64,000 nucleotides of DNA, from contig NC_086375.1 in NCBI RefSeq assembly GCF_036588685.1, positions 38,152,566 through 38,216,565 of the forward strand, given 5' to 3'. A model generated the notes under the pieces. That model was not told the origin of the DNA. It saw only the letters and a list, made by a program, of their open reading frames with translations, and searched no databases. Every line of letters begins with the position of its first letter. Within the stretch, counting starts at the first letter, position 1. Origin of the DNA: Mytilus trossulus. Its lineage: Eukaryota > Mollusca > Bivalvia > Mytilida > Mytilidae. Both the position numbers and the translations under genes were made by a program. Below are positions 11,448 through 31,000 of the stretch, piece after piece.

Positions 11448-14311
11448 GTATGTTAAAAATTAAGTTTTCACCTTATATTTTCTGAAGAAAACCGTCAAGT
11501 CAATGCATGTAATTTGAAGATAACCGTCAAGGTAATACATGTAATATTCGCCGCTGTTCGTTAACATCTGACCTATTTCTATTTTCATTTATGATGATTC
11601 TGCATGCAAGTCTAAATTGATATTCACTCCCACTTCATCAATGCTGATTTAAAACCATGTACTGTAGAATAGTATTATTCTCTATTCATGCTTATGTAGT
11701 TAGAGGGGTAGAATGATCTCAATTTTCTGTTAGATCGTTTATACTGCTGATCAATATTTAAAATTAAAGGATGTGGTATTATTATTCATGAAGAAGATAT
11801 CACAATTATAGGTCACCGTACAGTCAGTTTATCTGAAATGATTTATTCATGTCTTTAATTAAGTGATTCAGATACGAGATATTTTAGAGAGGCTCGGGGA
11901 TTTGGATTGTTATTATTTGATCTATTGTAAAAGCTTGTTGTTTTCTCAACGTTCAGAAGCAAATTTGTCATGCATTTTGATCTCATGTGCGAATTTGCTG
12001 TACTCCGATAAGGTAAACGAGGTTTCTATATATATATATATATGTATACACTAGAAGTGTTATTTTTTTGTATCTTTTTTTTATTCAAAGGTAAGCAAAA
12101 TCATTTCAGTTTGTGAAAATCGTTCTACTTAGGCTTCTTCTTCAGTTTTTAGTTTTCTTCATTGTGTTTTGTGTACTCAGGATGTTATTTGTCTTTTGGG
12201 ATTATTTTTCAAGTAAGTTTTTTTTGCAATGTAAAGCATTGTCAGTTTCAGTTGAACATCCCTTTGGTATCTTTCGCTTCTTCATTTAGCATCTTGTTAT
12301 TGACACTGAAACTTAAACTTTATTTTCTTATTCCAGTCAGTATTCAATTTGAGTTTTACGTTTTTCTCTGAAATAAGTCCTAATCCGAAGTAGGTATTCA
12401 TGATAGGTCAATGATAGTTGGTGTTTTTGTTGTTGAAGGAGTGTGAAATATAATATACATTATTGTTGTACTGTATAAACTGTAATACAATTCATCTAGT
12501 ACATATGTTAATTCAGAATCGAATATCAACAATAAGTAATAACTGTAATAATTTATACAATTTTATTAACAACTACAAACTAGAACGATATTGATGCATA
12601 TAACTGCATTGTATAAGTAACAGCTTATCTACATGTCAACAAGGCCATGTACATAGTTACAACCCTAGATGGAACCAAATAGCATCAATCGACTAATGAA
12701 AGCTATGTTTTACATAGACAAGTTTACCAAGATGTCTAGGGTACTGGGAACAATGAAAGTCGAGTTGTCATAGTGTCACAGAAGCATCGTTTCTAATTTA
12801 GAGACAAAAATGTGCTGCCGCCATTATGCATATCCTATATTCTCGGGTTTTTTAGGACTTCGATTTCTTAGAAAATATGATTTTCAGGTCGACACTTTTT
12901 AATTCCTGTATTCTTATTATTCCTATGCGTAGCCTATACATGTCCGAATAAAATATGCTGTCTGGTCATGCCCTCTGTTTAACCTCGGGCCCAGTGGTCA
13001 ATGTATTTGTGTAAAAAATACTTGAGCAGGATCAGATAACCCTCTCGTGCACTTTAGATAACCCCTTGTTTTTGTAGGGGTTCGTGTTACTCTATTTTTA
13101 GTTTTCTCAGTTATATTCTGTAAACCTTAGTTTGTGTGTCTTTTGGTAGTATTTCGTTTTTTTCTGTCAAAGCATTGTCCGCTTTCCTCGACCTGTTGGA
13201 CGTCACTTGGTTAGTGTACGGACGCACAAGCACTTGTTTCTATCCATAGGAAGGTCGACTATGCATTAAAAAAAACAAGTGCCTGTGTACGCACGCCTCT
13301 TTCAAAATAGGTATGATTCCTAATAGTGTTTTTGACAGTCTACCATGTTAAGAATGTAGACATATTTGTTCTTGGAAAGTAGCTTATGTCATTTTGATAT
13401 GTAGCCTTGACCTCTTGTTTTTTTGCTCTCCAGAGGGATGGAGAAAATGCTTAGGGAAAAATTACACATGGCTGGTCAACAATATGTAGATGGTCACTTA
13501 TCCTGATTACATAAGTCTTATATTGGTTAACTTTTCATCAGTACACGTTTTGTATTTTTTTAATAAATTTTGTCAGACAGTCACACGGCATCATGCTTAT
13601 AGTGTCCTCCATCTCATGTGTCCTGCATGCACAGTAAATATCGCATATTTTCTTTTATCGTTTTTTATTGTCGTATAGAAGCACACCATCTTACATGATT
13701 TCCATTCTATAGCTGGCTTGGTTGGAAATATATTTATGAATGTCTGGATTGAGGCGTCTTGACCATTCATGTTTTAAGACCGTTTTGATCTGTATTCTTT
13801 ATATTTCAGCCCAAAAACAACATTGATAACTTACTCTATTTTTCACTATCCTCTATTTTTTTTAATTTATTAAGCACTTTTTGTCAATATTCTGTAAACC
13901 TCACGTAGACCCTGATCCATGGTCATTTGCAGACTTTTATACTGGTCAGCACTTTTTTAATCGATTTATTTATTCAGATTCATTTACCATAACATACCAA
14001 TCCAACATGTTTCTTCATCTGTTTGTTTTTGTTCTATAGAGAGACGACTAAACAAAGTTAAAGGAAATCAGGCAAAGGAGCCAACTGCCAAAGAAATGCT
14101 TTCAGCCCTTGAAAAAACGAAAGAAGGCCAAATGCATCAGTTATTGGATAGTAATACTCAACATTCATCTTCACAAGATCCATGTTTAGATGGTGCAGTT
14201 GTTAATAAAACGCATACTGGAAAACAACAAAACTTAGAAGAAATAGTAGCTCTTATTTATCAAGATGCTTTATCAAAAGACAAAGAAGACACCGAAACAG
14301 ACAAAGGATGA
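11357..14311 (+). CDS. Two-exon gene, unknown small hydrophilic protein (120 aa)
   Basis: I do not recognise this protein. Exon 1 (11357-11447) starts at an ATG in the sequence AATCATGAAGAGC and ends TTA G before the donor GTATGT. Exon 2 (14040-14311) follows the acceptor TTCTATAG and completes the split codon as Glu, giving YIDSLERRLNKVKG across the join. The product has no signal peptide or membrane segment. It is rich in Lys, Glu and Gln, with a probable helix at about residues 24-39 (ERYIDSLERRLNKVKG), a polar middle and a second amphipathic helix near the C terminus (LEEIVALIYQDAL). A poly(A) signal AATAAA lies at 14431-14436. It converges on the mutarotase gene, whose stop is only about 460 bp from this one. 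Other small exons in the 2.6-kb intron cannot be excluded, but the phases already match. Confidence 0.6.
12029..12290 (+). repeat. TA microsatellite followed by degenerate family R5 repeat
   Basis: A short (TA)n run lies at about 12030-12045. From about 12135 the sequence TTAGTTTTCTTCATTGTG...CCCTTTGGTATCTTTCGCTT resembles the repeat at 18003-18143 and a more diverged one at 38120-38265. All of it lies in the intron of the 120-aa gene. Confidence 0.5.
14040..14311 (+). CDS. Unknown 120-aa protein, exon 2 (terminal)
   Basis: Preceded by a T-rich tract and ATAG. It encodes about 90 residues to the stop TGA after TETDKG. The frame shows coding-like codon use, with Lys, Glu and Gln prominent. 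Confidence 0.65.
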
Positions 14312-14430
14312 TACTTTGGCCCTTCGTGTATTTTTTTCAATGGTTTATTTTAGGATAAATATGATAAATATGATAAATGATTATGTATGAACGTGACAAG
14401 GTAGAAATGTGAACTTCATGCCGGAAGGTT

Positions 14431-14436
14431 AATAAA
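14431..14436 (+). terminator. Poly(A) signal of the 120-aa gene
   Basis: AATAAA, 120 bp after the stop codon. Confidence 0.6.
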
Positions 14437-14537
14437 ATTGTAAAAAAAAGTGTTATTTTTTACTTGACAGTGTCGTTTTCATCATCATTTTATCGGATCC
14501 AACAAAGCTTAATAGCTAAAGGAAATATAAAAAGAAT

Positions 14538-14543
14538 TTTATT
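14538..14543 (-). terminator. Poly(A) signal of the mutarotase gene
   Basis: AATAAA on the minus strand, about 230 bp beyond the mutarotase stop. The two converging genes therefore have their poly(A) signals only about 100 bp apart. Confidence 0.5.
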
Positions 14544-14772
14544 CATACAAATTGTTACACATTTTCATTTATACCCACACTTTTAGTATAAGTAAAGGGT
14601 TACCAAGTAAAGATAGGCGTCATATAACCCATCAAATAGACTGCATAGTAAATCCCCATCTTTTTTTAAAGCATTCAATAACGCGTTTAAGTCATTTCTG
14701 GGTCTGACAGCTACTGAGTCGTAATGCTCAAAACATTTGTGTCATTTTCTGTGATTATTTGATCTATTCTCC

Positions 14773-22052
<7,280 letters not shown>

Positions 22053-22059
22053 TATAATC

Positions 22060-24800
22060 TGTATATTCAATATTTTTCTAGCGTGCTTCAAAATTCACTT
22101 AAAAGTATAAATACGGCGGTTTTAAAGTCGAGTTAGTCAACCATAAACTTAATACGTCTATTATAAAGAACACAATGAATACGACACTGCCTCCAAGTTG
22201 TAAAATTTATACACCCTATTATTAGTATAGATTAATTCAGTATATGCAGTATCACAAATATGTAAGAGTTGTAAAAATTTGATTAGCATAAGCAAGTACA
22301 AGCTGTTTATAGCCCAACTTGATAAGTAATCTAGTTAACCAGTCAAAAAGTATTAGTTATCTAGTTCAAAAAGTATTTTCAATTTATCAAGTTCTGTTGA
22401 GCTCCTGACAAACATGAAAATGGTATATTAATATTAAACATGCAATTTTGTTATTTTTGTCTCGCATCCTTTACACTGAAGATTTGTTGCTCAAAGTTAA
22501 ACTTTTTCGGTTTCACTCTACCGTCTAGAGACGAAAAGAGACCAATCAGTTAATTCGTTGTTAGAATGCTGTACGTATTACAAATTTTTAATAAACATAA
22601 TAGTGCCAGTAAAATTGGTTTGCCTATTGAGTTCCTAGTTTCGTGTTAATCTGAATTTGATAAATTTAAATTATTTTTTATACGCTTCACTTAACTTTGT
22701 CAACATTGTCTTAAGGGTCTTTAAAATTATACCAGATGACATTGCGAGTAGAAGCTAGGTTTTACTGAAATAATTTTATTGAATTTCGCTCTTCGTCATG
22801 CGATTTTCTTCTTTCAACAACTCAACTCAGAAGTTGATGAGCAAGGGGGAATAACAGGTTGCATGTAGATGGATAAAAAGTATTTCGAATAAATAATGCA
22901 TTTATTAAAGTTATGTTTCTGAGCTTGTTTTGGCTTTTTTGTTGTTGTTGAAAGTTATAGATTTCCAAATATTGTGTTGTCCATCTTCGTATTTGTCTGA
23001 CTAACTTAGACAATTTAAATTCTTTTTTACGCTACACAAAACTTTTGCCAACAATGTCTTATGGTTCGCTTGGAAGTTGTCTTACAAATTATAACCGACG
23101 GTTCTGTCGTCATGCATTGCGAAGTGTAGACATGTTTTATTGAAGGAACTTTGTTCAATTTTGCTCCGAAATAAACAACTGTCGTAAGATTCAAAGATTT
23201 TTATGCTATAACTATAAATTCATTAATTACTTTCACAGTTGGAGATAATCGCCGTTACTGCAAGCTATAGCTAGTCAGTCAAAGCTAATTCCGGCTAATA
23301 ATTTAACCAGGTTTCCCCAGACTGTCAAAACAGTTACGAATCAAACTGTGCTAAGGAGTTTGTAAACATTTATTCATACATTTCATTGCCGTTTATCTTT
23401 CTTTGAAAAAAAGAGTGTCCCCTGTATCATTTGTGTGTTGAGTTCATGCTTATGCAGATAATTATCTTCAAAACCTTGAGCTATTGCTAATACCGAAAAT
23501 ACATGTTGATTGTGAAATTCAAAAATGTACTAAATTGTATCATGCTAAGATAAAACAAGAAGTTAGTAGTAATTTGGGTATATTTGTTTTAAAAATCTTG
23601 CGTGACAACAGGTTACAAACCTACACATTTGGGACTTGAAAAATTGTGAGAAGCAAGAAAGCGTTCTTCGTATATATTTCATACTTCTTTTATGTTCCAT
23701 TGGCAAAGCAAATACTGCTTTTCGGTAATATCCACCAAAACTCTCATTGGTTGAAATGACGGAAGGCAACGCACCACCGATCAGTAAAACGCAAACGTTC
23801 CGACATGATATATATATCTAACGTCGAAACGTCATAAACCTCTCTAGCAACCTTGTATCAGATTAGAACGTTGTTTATAACAGTGGATTCACGAGCTTTC
23901 GACAGTGGTTCTGTCAACTATTTTGTTGTCATAGCAAACCTAATGATGATTTTGACAATTGAATATAACTATTTTTGTTCTTTATTTATTTGTTTGTATT
24001 ATTATTCAAATCTATTTTTGTTTATTTTTAGATTTATTCAAATAGTTAGTAAGTATTCAAAATTTGAACATCATTATGTGATAATGATGTAGAAGAAAGT
24101 ATATTTACTGAATGTATAAGTGTAAACGACATCGAGTACTAGAACATAATTTTTAACGCAGACCAGCGTTTCTTTCTTGGCGTTCAAGTCTCATATACTT
24201 TCATAAATGAAAAAAAATTATAAACCGCCTAAAACAGGACCGCTTCTGTCAACCGGATGACAAAATGAGGTCAGTTACTACCGGAACCCTTTCTGTTACA
24301 ATTTCCCACATTCAAGTGGCATAATTGCAGCATTGATAATGTAATGTTTGATGCTATTAAACTTGAACAAAAATGCTTCTTTAAAAGAAAGATGAGTGTT
24401 ACAAAATTGATATTAAAAGTCGTAAACAAACTGACAATGCAAGGCAAAAAGCGAAATTTTGACCTAAAACAAACTAAATAGTATACACAGCACAACATGG
24501 AAAACTTAAGATTGAGCATCTTGAATCAAACAAAAAAAATCCGGGATTTTTTATATTTAAGTACTTCTACCGAAAAGAAAGAGAACATGTCCGAATAAGG
24601 GAACTTGGTATTGCAATGCCATATGGTTGCAATGATAACATCTAAGAAACAGAAAGTTTAGATCGCCGTCTGGGAGCTTTGAGGAAATTCTTTCGCATCT
24701 TGATCATCCGGTAGATTTTGGATACATTAGAACTATTCCCTTTTCACGGCTTGATTTAAAAAAAAAATTTGAATGAATATGCATAAATACTAATTTATAT
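22060..24800. other. Divergent intergenic region, with an old direct duplication
   Basis: Upstream of both the mutarotase and GFM2 genes. About 22660-22815 and 23008-23180 look like diverged direct copies (TTTAAATT-TTTTTTACGCT, CAACATTGTCTTA/CAACAATGTCTTA, GTTTTACTGAA/GTTTTATTGAA, TTCAATTTTGCTC/TTGAATTTCGCTC). No gene is supported. Confidence 0.45.
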
Positions 24801-24829
24801 GGTGTACCATTTGGTTCAAGAGGTCACGG

Positions 24830-25086
24830 TGAATTTATCGGTTAACCGATAATTATATACCGGTTTACCGCAATTTTTATCGATTAATCGCTATTTATAA
24901 ATCGGTTAATCACTACCAATATATATGTTGGTTAAGAAATAATTCCTTCATGTCATGCTCTATGCTCATTTTAACATGGGTAGGCATTATATTTGTCGAT
25001 TTTTTACACTGAGCGTTAGCGAGGTGTAAAATGTGGTCAAATATAATGCCTATCCATGTTAAAATGAGAATAGAGCATGACATGAA
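24830..25086. repeat. Long palindrome with adjoining self-complementary tract
   Basis: 24949-25085 is a near-perfect hairpin: TCATGTCATGCTCTATGCTC...TTAACATGGGTAGGCATTAT pairs with ATAATGCCTATCCATGTTAA...GAGCATGACATGA. The stem is about 60 bp, with ACTGAGCGTTAGCGAG near the loop. Just upstream, 24833-24910 has several inverted ATCGGTTAACCGAT-like words. Confidence 0.85.
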
Positions 25087-25964
25087 CGAAATATTTCGAT
25101 TCTAATTGGACAAATACAGCATTTTTATAGGTCGAAGCGTACGAAATTACCGTAAAAATGTTTGGCTGTTCCCGTTTCGTCCTCGAGGAGTCTGTGCATT
25201 GCATTTAATATTTGATTTAGTTTAAAAGCTACGAGCAGGGTAAATATATGTTGTTTCATAAAAATATATAATAAAAGTTTATGTTAGCTTCTTAAATGTA
25301 TATATTTTAAAGATCTTTAAAGGATAATGATGGAAATAACATTAATATAAACAGTAAGTTCGCGCGCATGTGTCAAACATATTTTGTGTTCAAGCGTAAT
25401 AAGGACGTCATATTAGAATCGCTATTTCTTATTGTTTATCACTTCTAATTTATCGTCTATGCAAACAACTAATTATTAGAAATAAGTTTATAAAGTGATT
25501 GATGGGTGGGGAAGTATATCGCTAAAACCGAGTTGAATTGCATACTTCTCCCATGTTAGTCAATTATTCCCATCCAACTTACAGAATTGTTTGACGAATG
25601 ACCTCATGTATATTTCGAGTTTTGAGCACGTGGCAACTATTATAGTACATTTATACACCATATATTGCACATCAGCAATCTTTATTCTGACTATCTATGA
25701 CAAAACGTATATCTTTGCACGATGGAAATAAACACCCTGCTGTGCTCTCCTTTTTTTTTACATTTACGCCGACATAACCACGCGATAGATGTTTTCCTGA
25801 TGGTACAATTTACCCCGTCATTAATTTATTCATAAATATCATAATTCTAGATCAATTTGTGAATTATTATTTGGTTTGTACAATCTTTTTCTAAAACATG
25901 GGGGGATAGAATGCACTGTTTTTTGTTGAGTTTTTTTTGGCATTCTAAGCATTGTAAACGTTTC

Positions 25965-26215
25965 CAAAAGAGACCAAATGACACAGAAATTAACGTCCGC
26001 CCTTCAACAATGAGAAAAGCTCATACTGCATAGTCAGCTATAAAAGGGTTCGAAACGACAAATGTAAAAAAGTTCAAACGAGAAAACGAACGACCCTATT
26101 CATGTACATTAATGAACATAAAACAAAAATGTAACACAGCAACAAACGGCAACCACTGAATAACAGGCTCCTAACTTGGGACAGACAGAAACAGAATGTC
26201 ACACAGTGTGAGGTT
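25965..26215 (+). repeat. Dispersed repeat family R1, third copy
   Basis: AGAGACCAAATGACACAGAA, CATAGTCAGCTATAAAAGG, CAACGGCAACCACTGAATAA and CCTAACTTGGGACAG. It lacks the first ~50 bp seen at 7433. Confidence 0.75.
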
Positions 26216-26219
26216 AAAC

Positions 26220-27840
26220 TAGAAAAAAATTGCAGAATATTTCTAAATAGCTATTTTCTTGAGTTAATATCACTTGTATTTTTAAGAAGCGGTTTTTTGT
26301 TTAGATAAATGACATTTTACAATTACACGAAAACCGCGCGAATCCTTAATGTGATGATATATTAATAAAAACCGAAACAGTTCAAGAACTATATGACTAA
26401 AAAGACAACTTAAGAAAGTTTTGTTATAAATCACGTCAGTGCCGAATAACTGACTACTGAACTAATGTTAGACTCATGATGCCTCGGGCAACTGGGTCCG
26501 GTCAACTCGGATAGTATGGACTAAAACGGATGGAACTTGAATATAAAACATCAAACATTATGTAAATTTTATACGTCCAAAGTTCTTTTCTGATGATCAT
26601 GATCTACCTTCACCGGTATTAAAAACAGACATTCAATCTATGTTCGTCTTTTAACTGACTCAAAATGCAGGCCGGCTTTGAGTTAAGGTTCATCATAACA
26701 AATGAACAAATATGGCCGTATTTTTACCTCAAAAACTACTCTGTGTACAGACTTACCTGTGCTGTTTGAAAAGTTGTAATGCCTAGCATCCACTAGTCAT
26801 ATAAAGATTAAATGCATTTTGTGTTTAAGAAAGATAAAATCTTTCTTGGTTTTTGCTGGGCATTTTTTTTTCCTTTCTTCAGAAGGTGTAAAAATAAACA
26901 AACACCTGCATTACTTTGATACTGTCCACTCACTGACTCAGATAAACTCTTTAACTCTTTAAGTCTGTACTCAGAATAATTTTTGGCATGTAAATACAGC
27001 CATATTTGTCCGTTTGTTAGTGCGAGTGAAGCATAAAAAAAGAACAAACTCAAATGTTTATTCATCGGTTTACACTTTTCATATTTGGTTGGAAGGATAT
27101 AAAACAAATGGACTATACAACGCTGGAAGTTTGAAAGGGCAGACTTAGAGCAGAATTTTTCACCGGAACTAGATCATATACCAAGTTGGCGGCCTGCCCG
27201 CTGATAAACAGCTTAAATACTTCAGTCTTAAGATAATTAAATGTCTGTAAACAATTCTATAAGTATATGTATACATAATGATAATGATGATGTATAGGGT
27301 GTCCTTGATTTCCACTTCTGTTATCCAACTCCCACCCGGGCTCCCTCCGTGCCCTACCCAGTACTACAAATCCGCACGATGAGTCACTCCCCTAATCCTT
27401 CTTCTTGCAAGTTACGGGACCGATTCTGCTTTGAATTTTCCTTGGATTTCGGTATTTTTGTTATCATGTTATCTAGGATTCCCTACCACCTTACTTCATG
27501 ATGAAATTTCGTCAAATAAAAAAAACCTATTCAGTTGAACTACCCTCTTCTCCCAGTTCACTCCCTTCCCTCCCCTCATTCCCATGTCCCCTTATCCCTC
27601 ATATATACTGCATAGTGATACTGAATTGACGTTTACTAAATGATGTGATGTATAACTTTTATATCAAACACAAAGAAGGGGCAGAATGGGGGGAAAACGA
27701 AAAGATTGTGTTCCGTATTTATCCAGTCTACGTCCGTATGATGATGTGACCTTTAGATATTCCTAACCTATTTTCATTGGTTTCTCTCCCTCTTCCTTGT
27801 ATTCCCCTGCCTCAACAAATCTCGATCATTAACTAACCGA
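26220..27840. other. Upstream region of GFM2, no gene seen
   Basis: A CT-rich segment (27300-27620) and a family R4 fragment (27422-27465) are the only recognisable features. The promoter of GFM2 must lie here but no diagnostic element can be named. Confidence 0.4.
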
Positions 27841-27841
27841 A

Positions 27842-28046
27842 ATGATGTACAGGCGATACTGTTTGCACAAATTAACATACTTCTTTAAACATTTTAAACG
27901 TTTGAAGTCGTCCGCAACAAAGCCAGGTCTTAAGGATGAACCAATGCAAAATATCAGAAATATTGGCATTATGGCACACATCAATGCCGGAAAAACAACA
28001 ACATCAGAGAGAATGTTATTTTACTCTGGATTCACAAGGCATATTG
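27842..28046 (+). CDS. GFM2: GFM2 exon 1: targeting peptide and P-loop
   Basis: Encodes an Arg/Lys/Phe-rich leader, then [20 protein letters not shown]. The codon at Asn48 is AAT, confirming the substitution in this sequence. Donor G|GTAACA. Confidence 0.95.
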
Positions 28047-31000
28047 GTAACAATTATCTACACTTTTAATTCTTATGCATTTTGTACGCAAGGTGTTTTC
28101 AAAAAAAATGTGACAGAAATTCAAAGTCAAATGGAACGACAGATCACAGTGTCCGACTGTCTCAGTGTCTGACATTGAACAAATAGACCACTTTCGAGTT
28201 CATCTGTTAGCGGAAAAATTTCGTCAATTATATGCGCCTTTATGACGTCATTTACCAGATAGAGGGGGGTCGCATGTATCCCTGCACTATTTACGTTCAT
28301 CAAGCGTCTTAGTGATTGTCATTGTGCAGGATAAACTAGAAATAATGTACTTAAAATGCTTAATGACAATTCCCTAATGACAGCTATGCTGATTGCCAAT
28401 TTTGAGAATTCAATTTGCTGATAATGCGTACAATATAGATTTATAGTTTTCCAACCACTCGCTCAACATTGGATTGGAAGTGACGACGCCCCTAAACACA
28501 CAAATGACGTTCACTTAAGGTAAAGGAACAGTAAATGGGCTATGTCGCAAATTTTGCTACAAAATTGCATACAACCTTGGCTCGTTGAACTACAACTGAA
28601 AATCGAAAAAATAATACATTTATCTCTTTTATTTGCTGAAAAGTTGCAGATTGATTTCTCTTAATATGGGTGAACATTTGTATAGAAAGCACATAAAATC
28701 GGCGAAAAACCTTCTGAAATTTGTCTTAAAATCGCCAAATCTCTAATTCTACTCCATAGATTTTTCTTAAAAAACTATATATTGTTGACACATAAATTTC
28801 TGTTTTAATGATATAAAATAATCATAGGGTCACCGACTTCGTTTTTGATCTAATAATCAATTTGTTACCTTATTGATAGTGAAAAACGTCAAAAATCAAC
28901 GTTTTACGGCCTGCAACGCGATAACGTTACGATTATTTCGACGTTTTGTTGGATTTTTTCACAAAGAACGCAACTTTGAATGATGTATACTGTAAGAACG
29001 AAGTCGGTGACCCTATCTTTATTTTACATCATTAGTATCAACAACATTTAGTTTTTTAAGAAAAATCTATGGAGTAGAATTAGAGTTGGCGATTTTAAGA
29101 CAAAATTTAGAAGGGTTTTCGCCGATTTTATGTGCTTTCTATACAAATGTTCACCCATTTTGTAAGAATTCAATCAGTAATATTTCAAATGATTATTGAG
29201 ATAAATGCATTATTATTTCGATTTTCAGTTGAAGTTCATCGAGCCAGAGCTGTATGCCAAATTTTAATGAAATCGAAGACATAGCCCATTTACTGTAACT
29301 TGACCTTAAACCAGAGTTTTTGACGGAAATACATGGAACTCGAAAGTTGTCTATTAATTTTTGCTGAAGAAGATAGGTAGATCATAGATGTCAAATTATA
29401 CAATATACCAATCTCTAGATTACCCTGAGTCATGAAAAGTAGTGAATAAATTTTTAATACACTCCCAGACTATCAAAGATTTTCCTAACTGCGGAAATAG
29501 CTCATAGGTCCTAATGTTATTTTTTGACTATTTGCGGATCTACATATATGGTCCACAAATAGTCAAAATTAATAACGAAAGAACCTATGAGCTACAGTTC
29601 AGCAGCTAAAATCTACCTTCAACATTAAATTATCAAAAATGTCACAAAACATAATATTTCAGTTCAACCTGGGAGGTAATCCAATTAATTATGGCGTTTT
29701 GAAAGGCTATTCTATTTTACTTGTTTTGACCCCTTACTTAGTAAGAATCAACAAGGCATCATTTAGCAAAAAAAATAAAAAAGCCATTCAAGACATCATA
29801 ATTATTTGGACTACATGGGAGACAGGACCTTACATGTAGAACTAATACAGTCTGACAGGGGTACTTCTTGTGGGCAGTGGTTTGATTCCGGCAGTGTGCA
29901 GTGAAGAAAATTCCAGTTGATGTTTTATCCACCAACAAAGATTCACTAGGTTTTTCTATCCTGGTCCAGTGTAAAACATCCACCAGTCATTATAAGGTTT
30001 TAAAAAGGTTTTTTTTTGAAGGGGAAATTTATACATATAAAAATGTGGTCTAATAGTTTTTAGTGTATTTGAAACTTGCATAGATGATTTATGTAAAAAG
30101 TGGAGAGTTTTCAATTCAAGGAAAACTGGAATGTTCACACTAGTGTTTTTAAACCAGGAATGATTACGCTAGTGATTTTGTACTAGATTAATGATTGCAC
30201 TAGTCATGCTAGTTATTTTAGACCTGGATTAATTACACTTGTGCTTTAGAGCCATACATTGGTGAACAGAGATTAGTACTCATTTTGAACACACGATAAC
30301 ACAATAATGCTTATTAACAAATAAGAGTTAAACATTTTTTGTATGCAAATCCATAAAATCATATGCTTTAAAATTGTCACTTATCATGCATGCTAATTGT
30401 AATATTTATATTTATTGGAATGCCCAAGTTTTTCTGTGTATTTGCTTTTCGGTCTACTTGGATATTGAAATCATATCTTCTATGTCAATATTAAAAGATG
30501 CTTCTATAATTGAAAATTTATGTAAAAACAAATCTGCTCTTTGAATTTGCTTCATATCAACATGATCAAGCTCAATGTCCTGATCATTTATCATGTTGAT
30601 ACAGTATTTTGAGTTATACAAAAATCCTCCTCATCATCATCAATATTATTTACTAGATTGACTCAGTTTTAAAATATACACCTAATTAGATTATCATAAA
30701 ATATTTTTGTATCTGCTTTTTGTAGGTAATGTTGATGATGGAGATACTGTGATGGACTACATGGAACAGGAGAGAAATCGTGGAATGACAATATCATCAG
30801 CAGCAATCACACTTCATTGGAAAAAACACAAAATAAACCTTATAGATACACCAGGTCTGGTTATATTTAAATAAACAATGTATATTCAATTGATCTTATG
30901 CATAAACAATAATTCCACTGCAACATTCCAAGCAAAAATGTATTTTGTGACATGTCACCATTTCACCTCAAATTGTTCTTTCCATTTATCTACAGTAATT

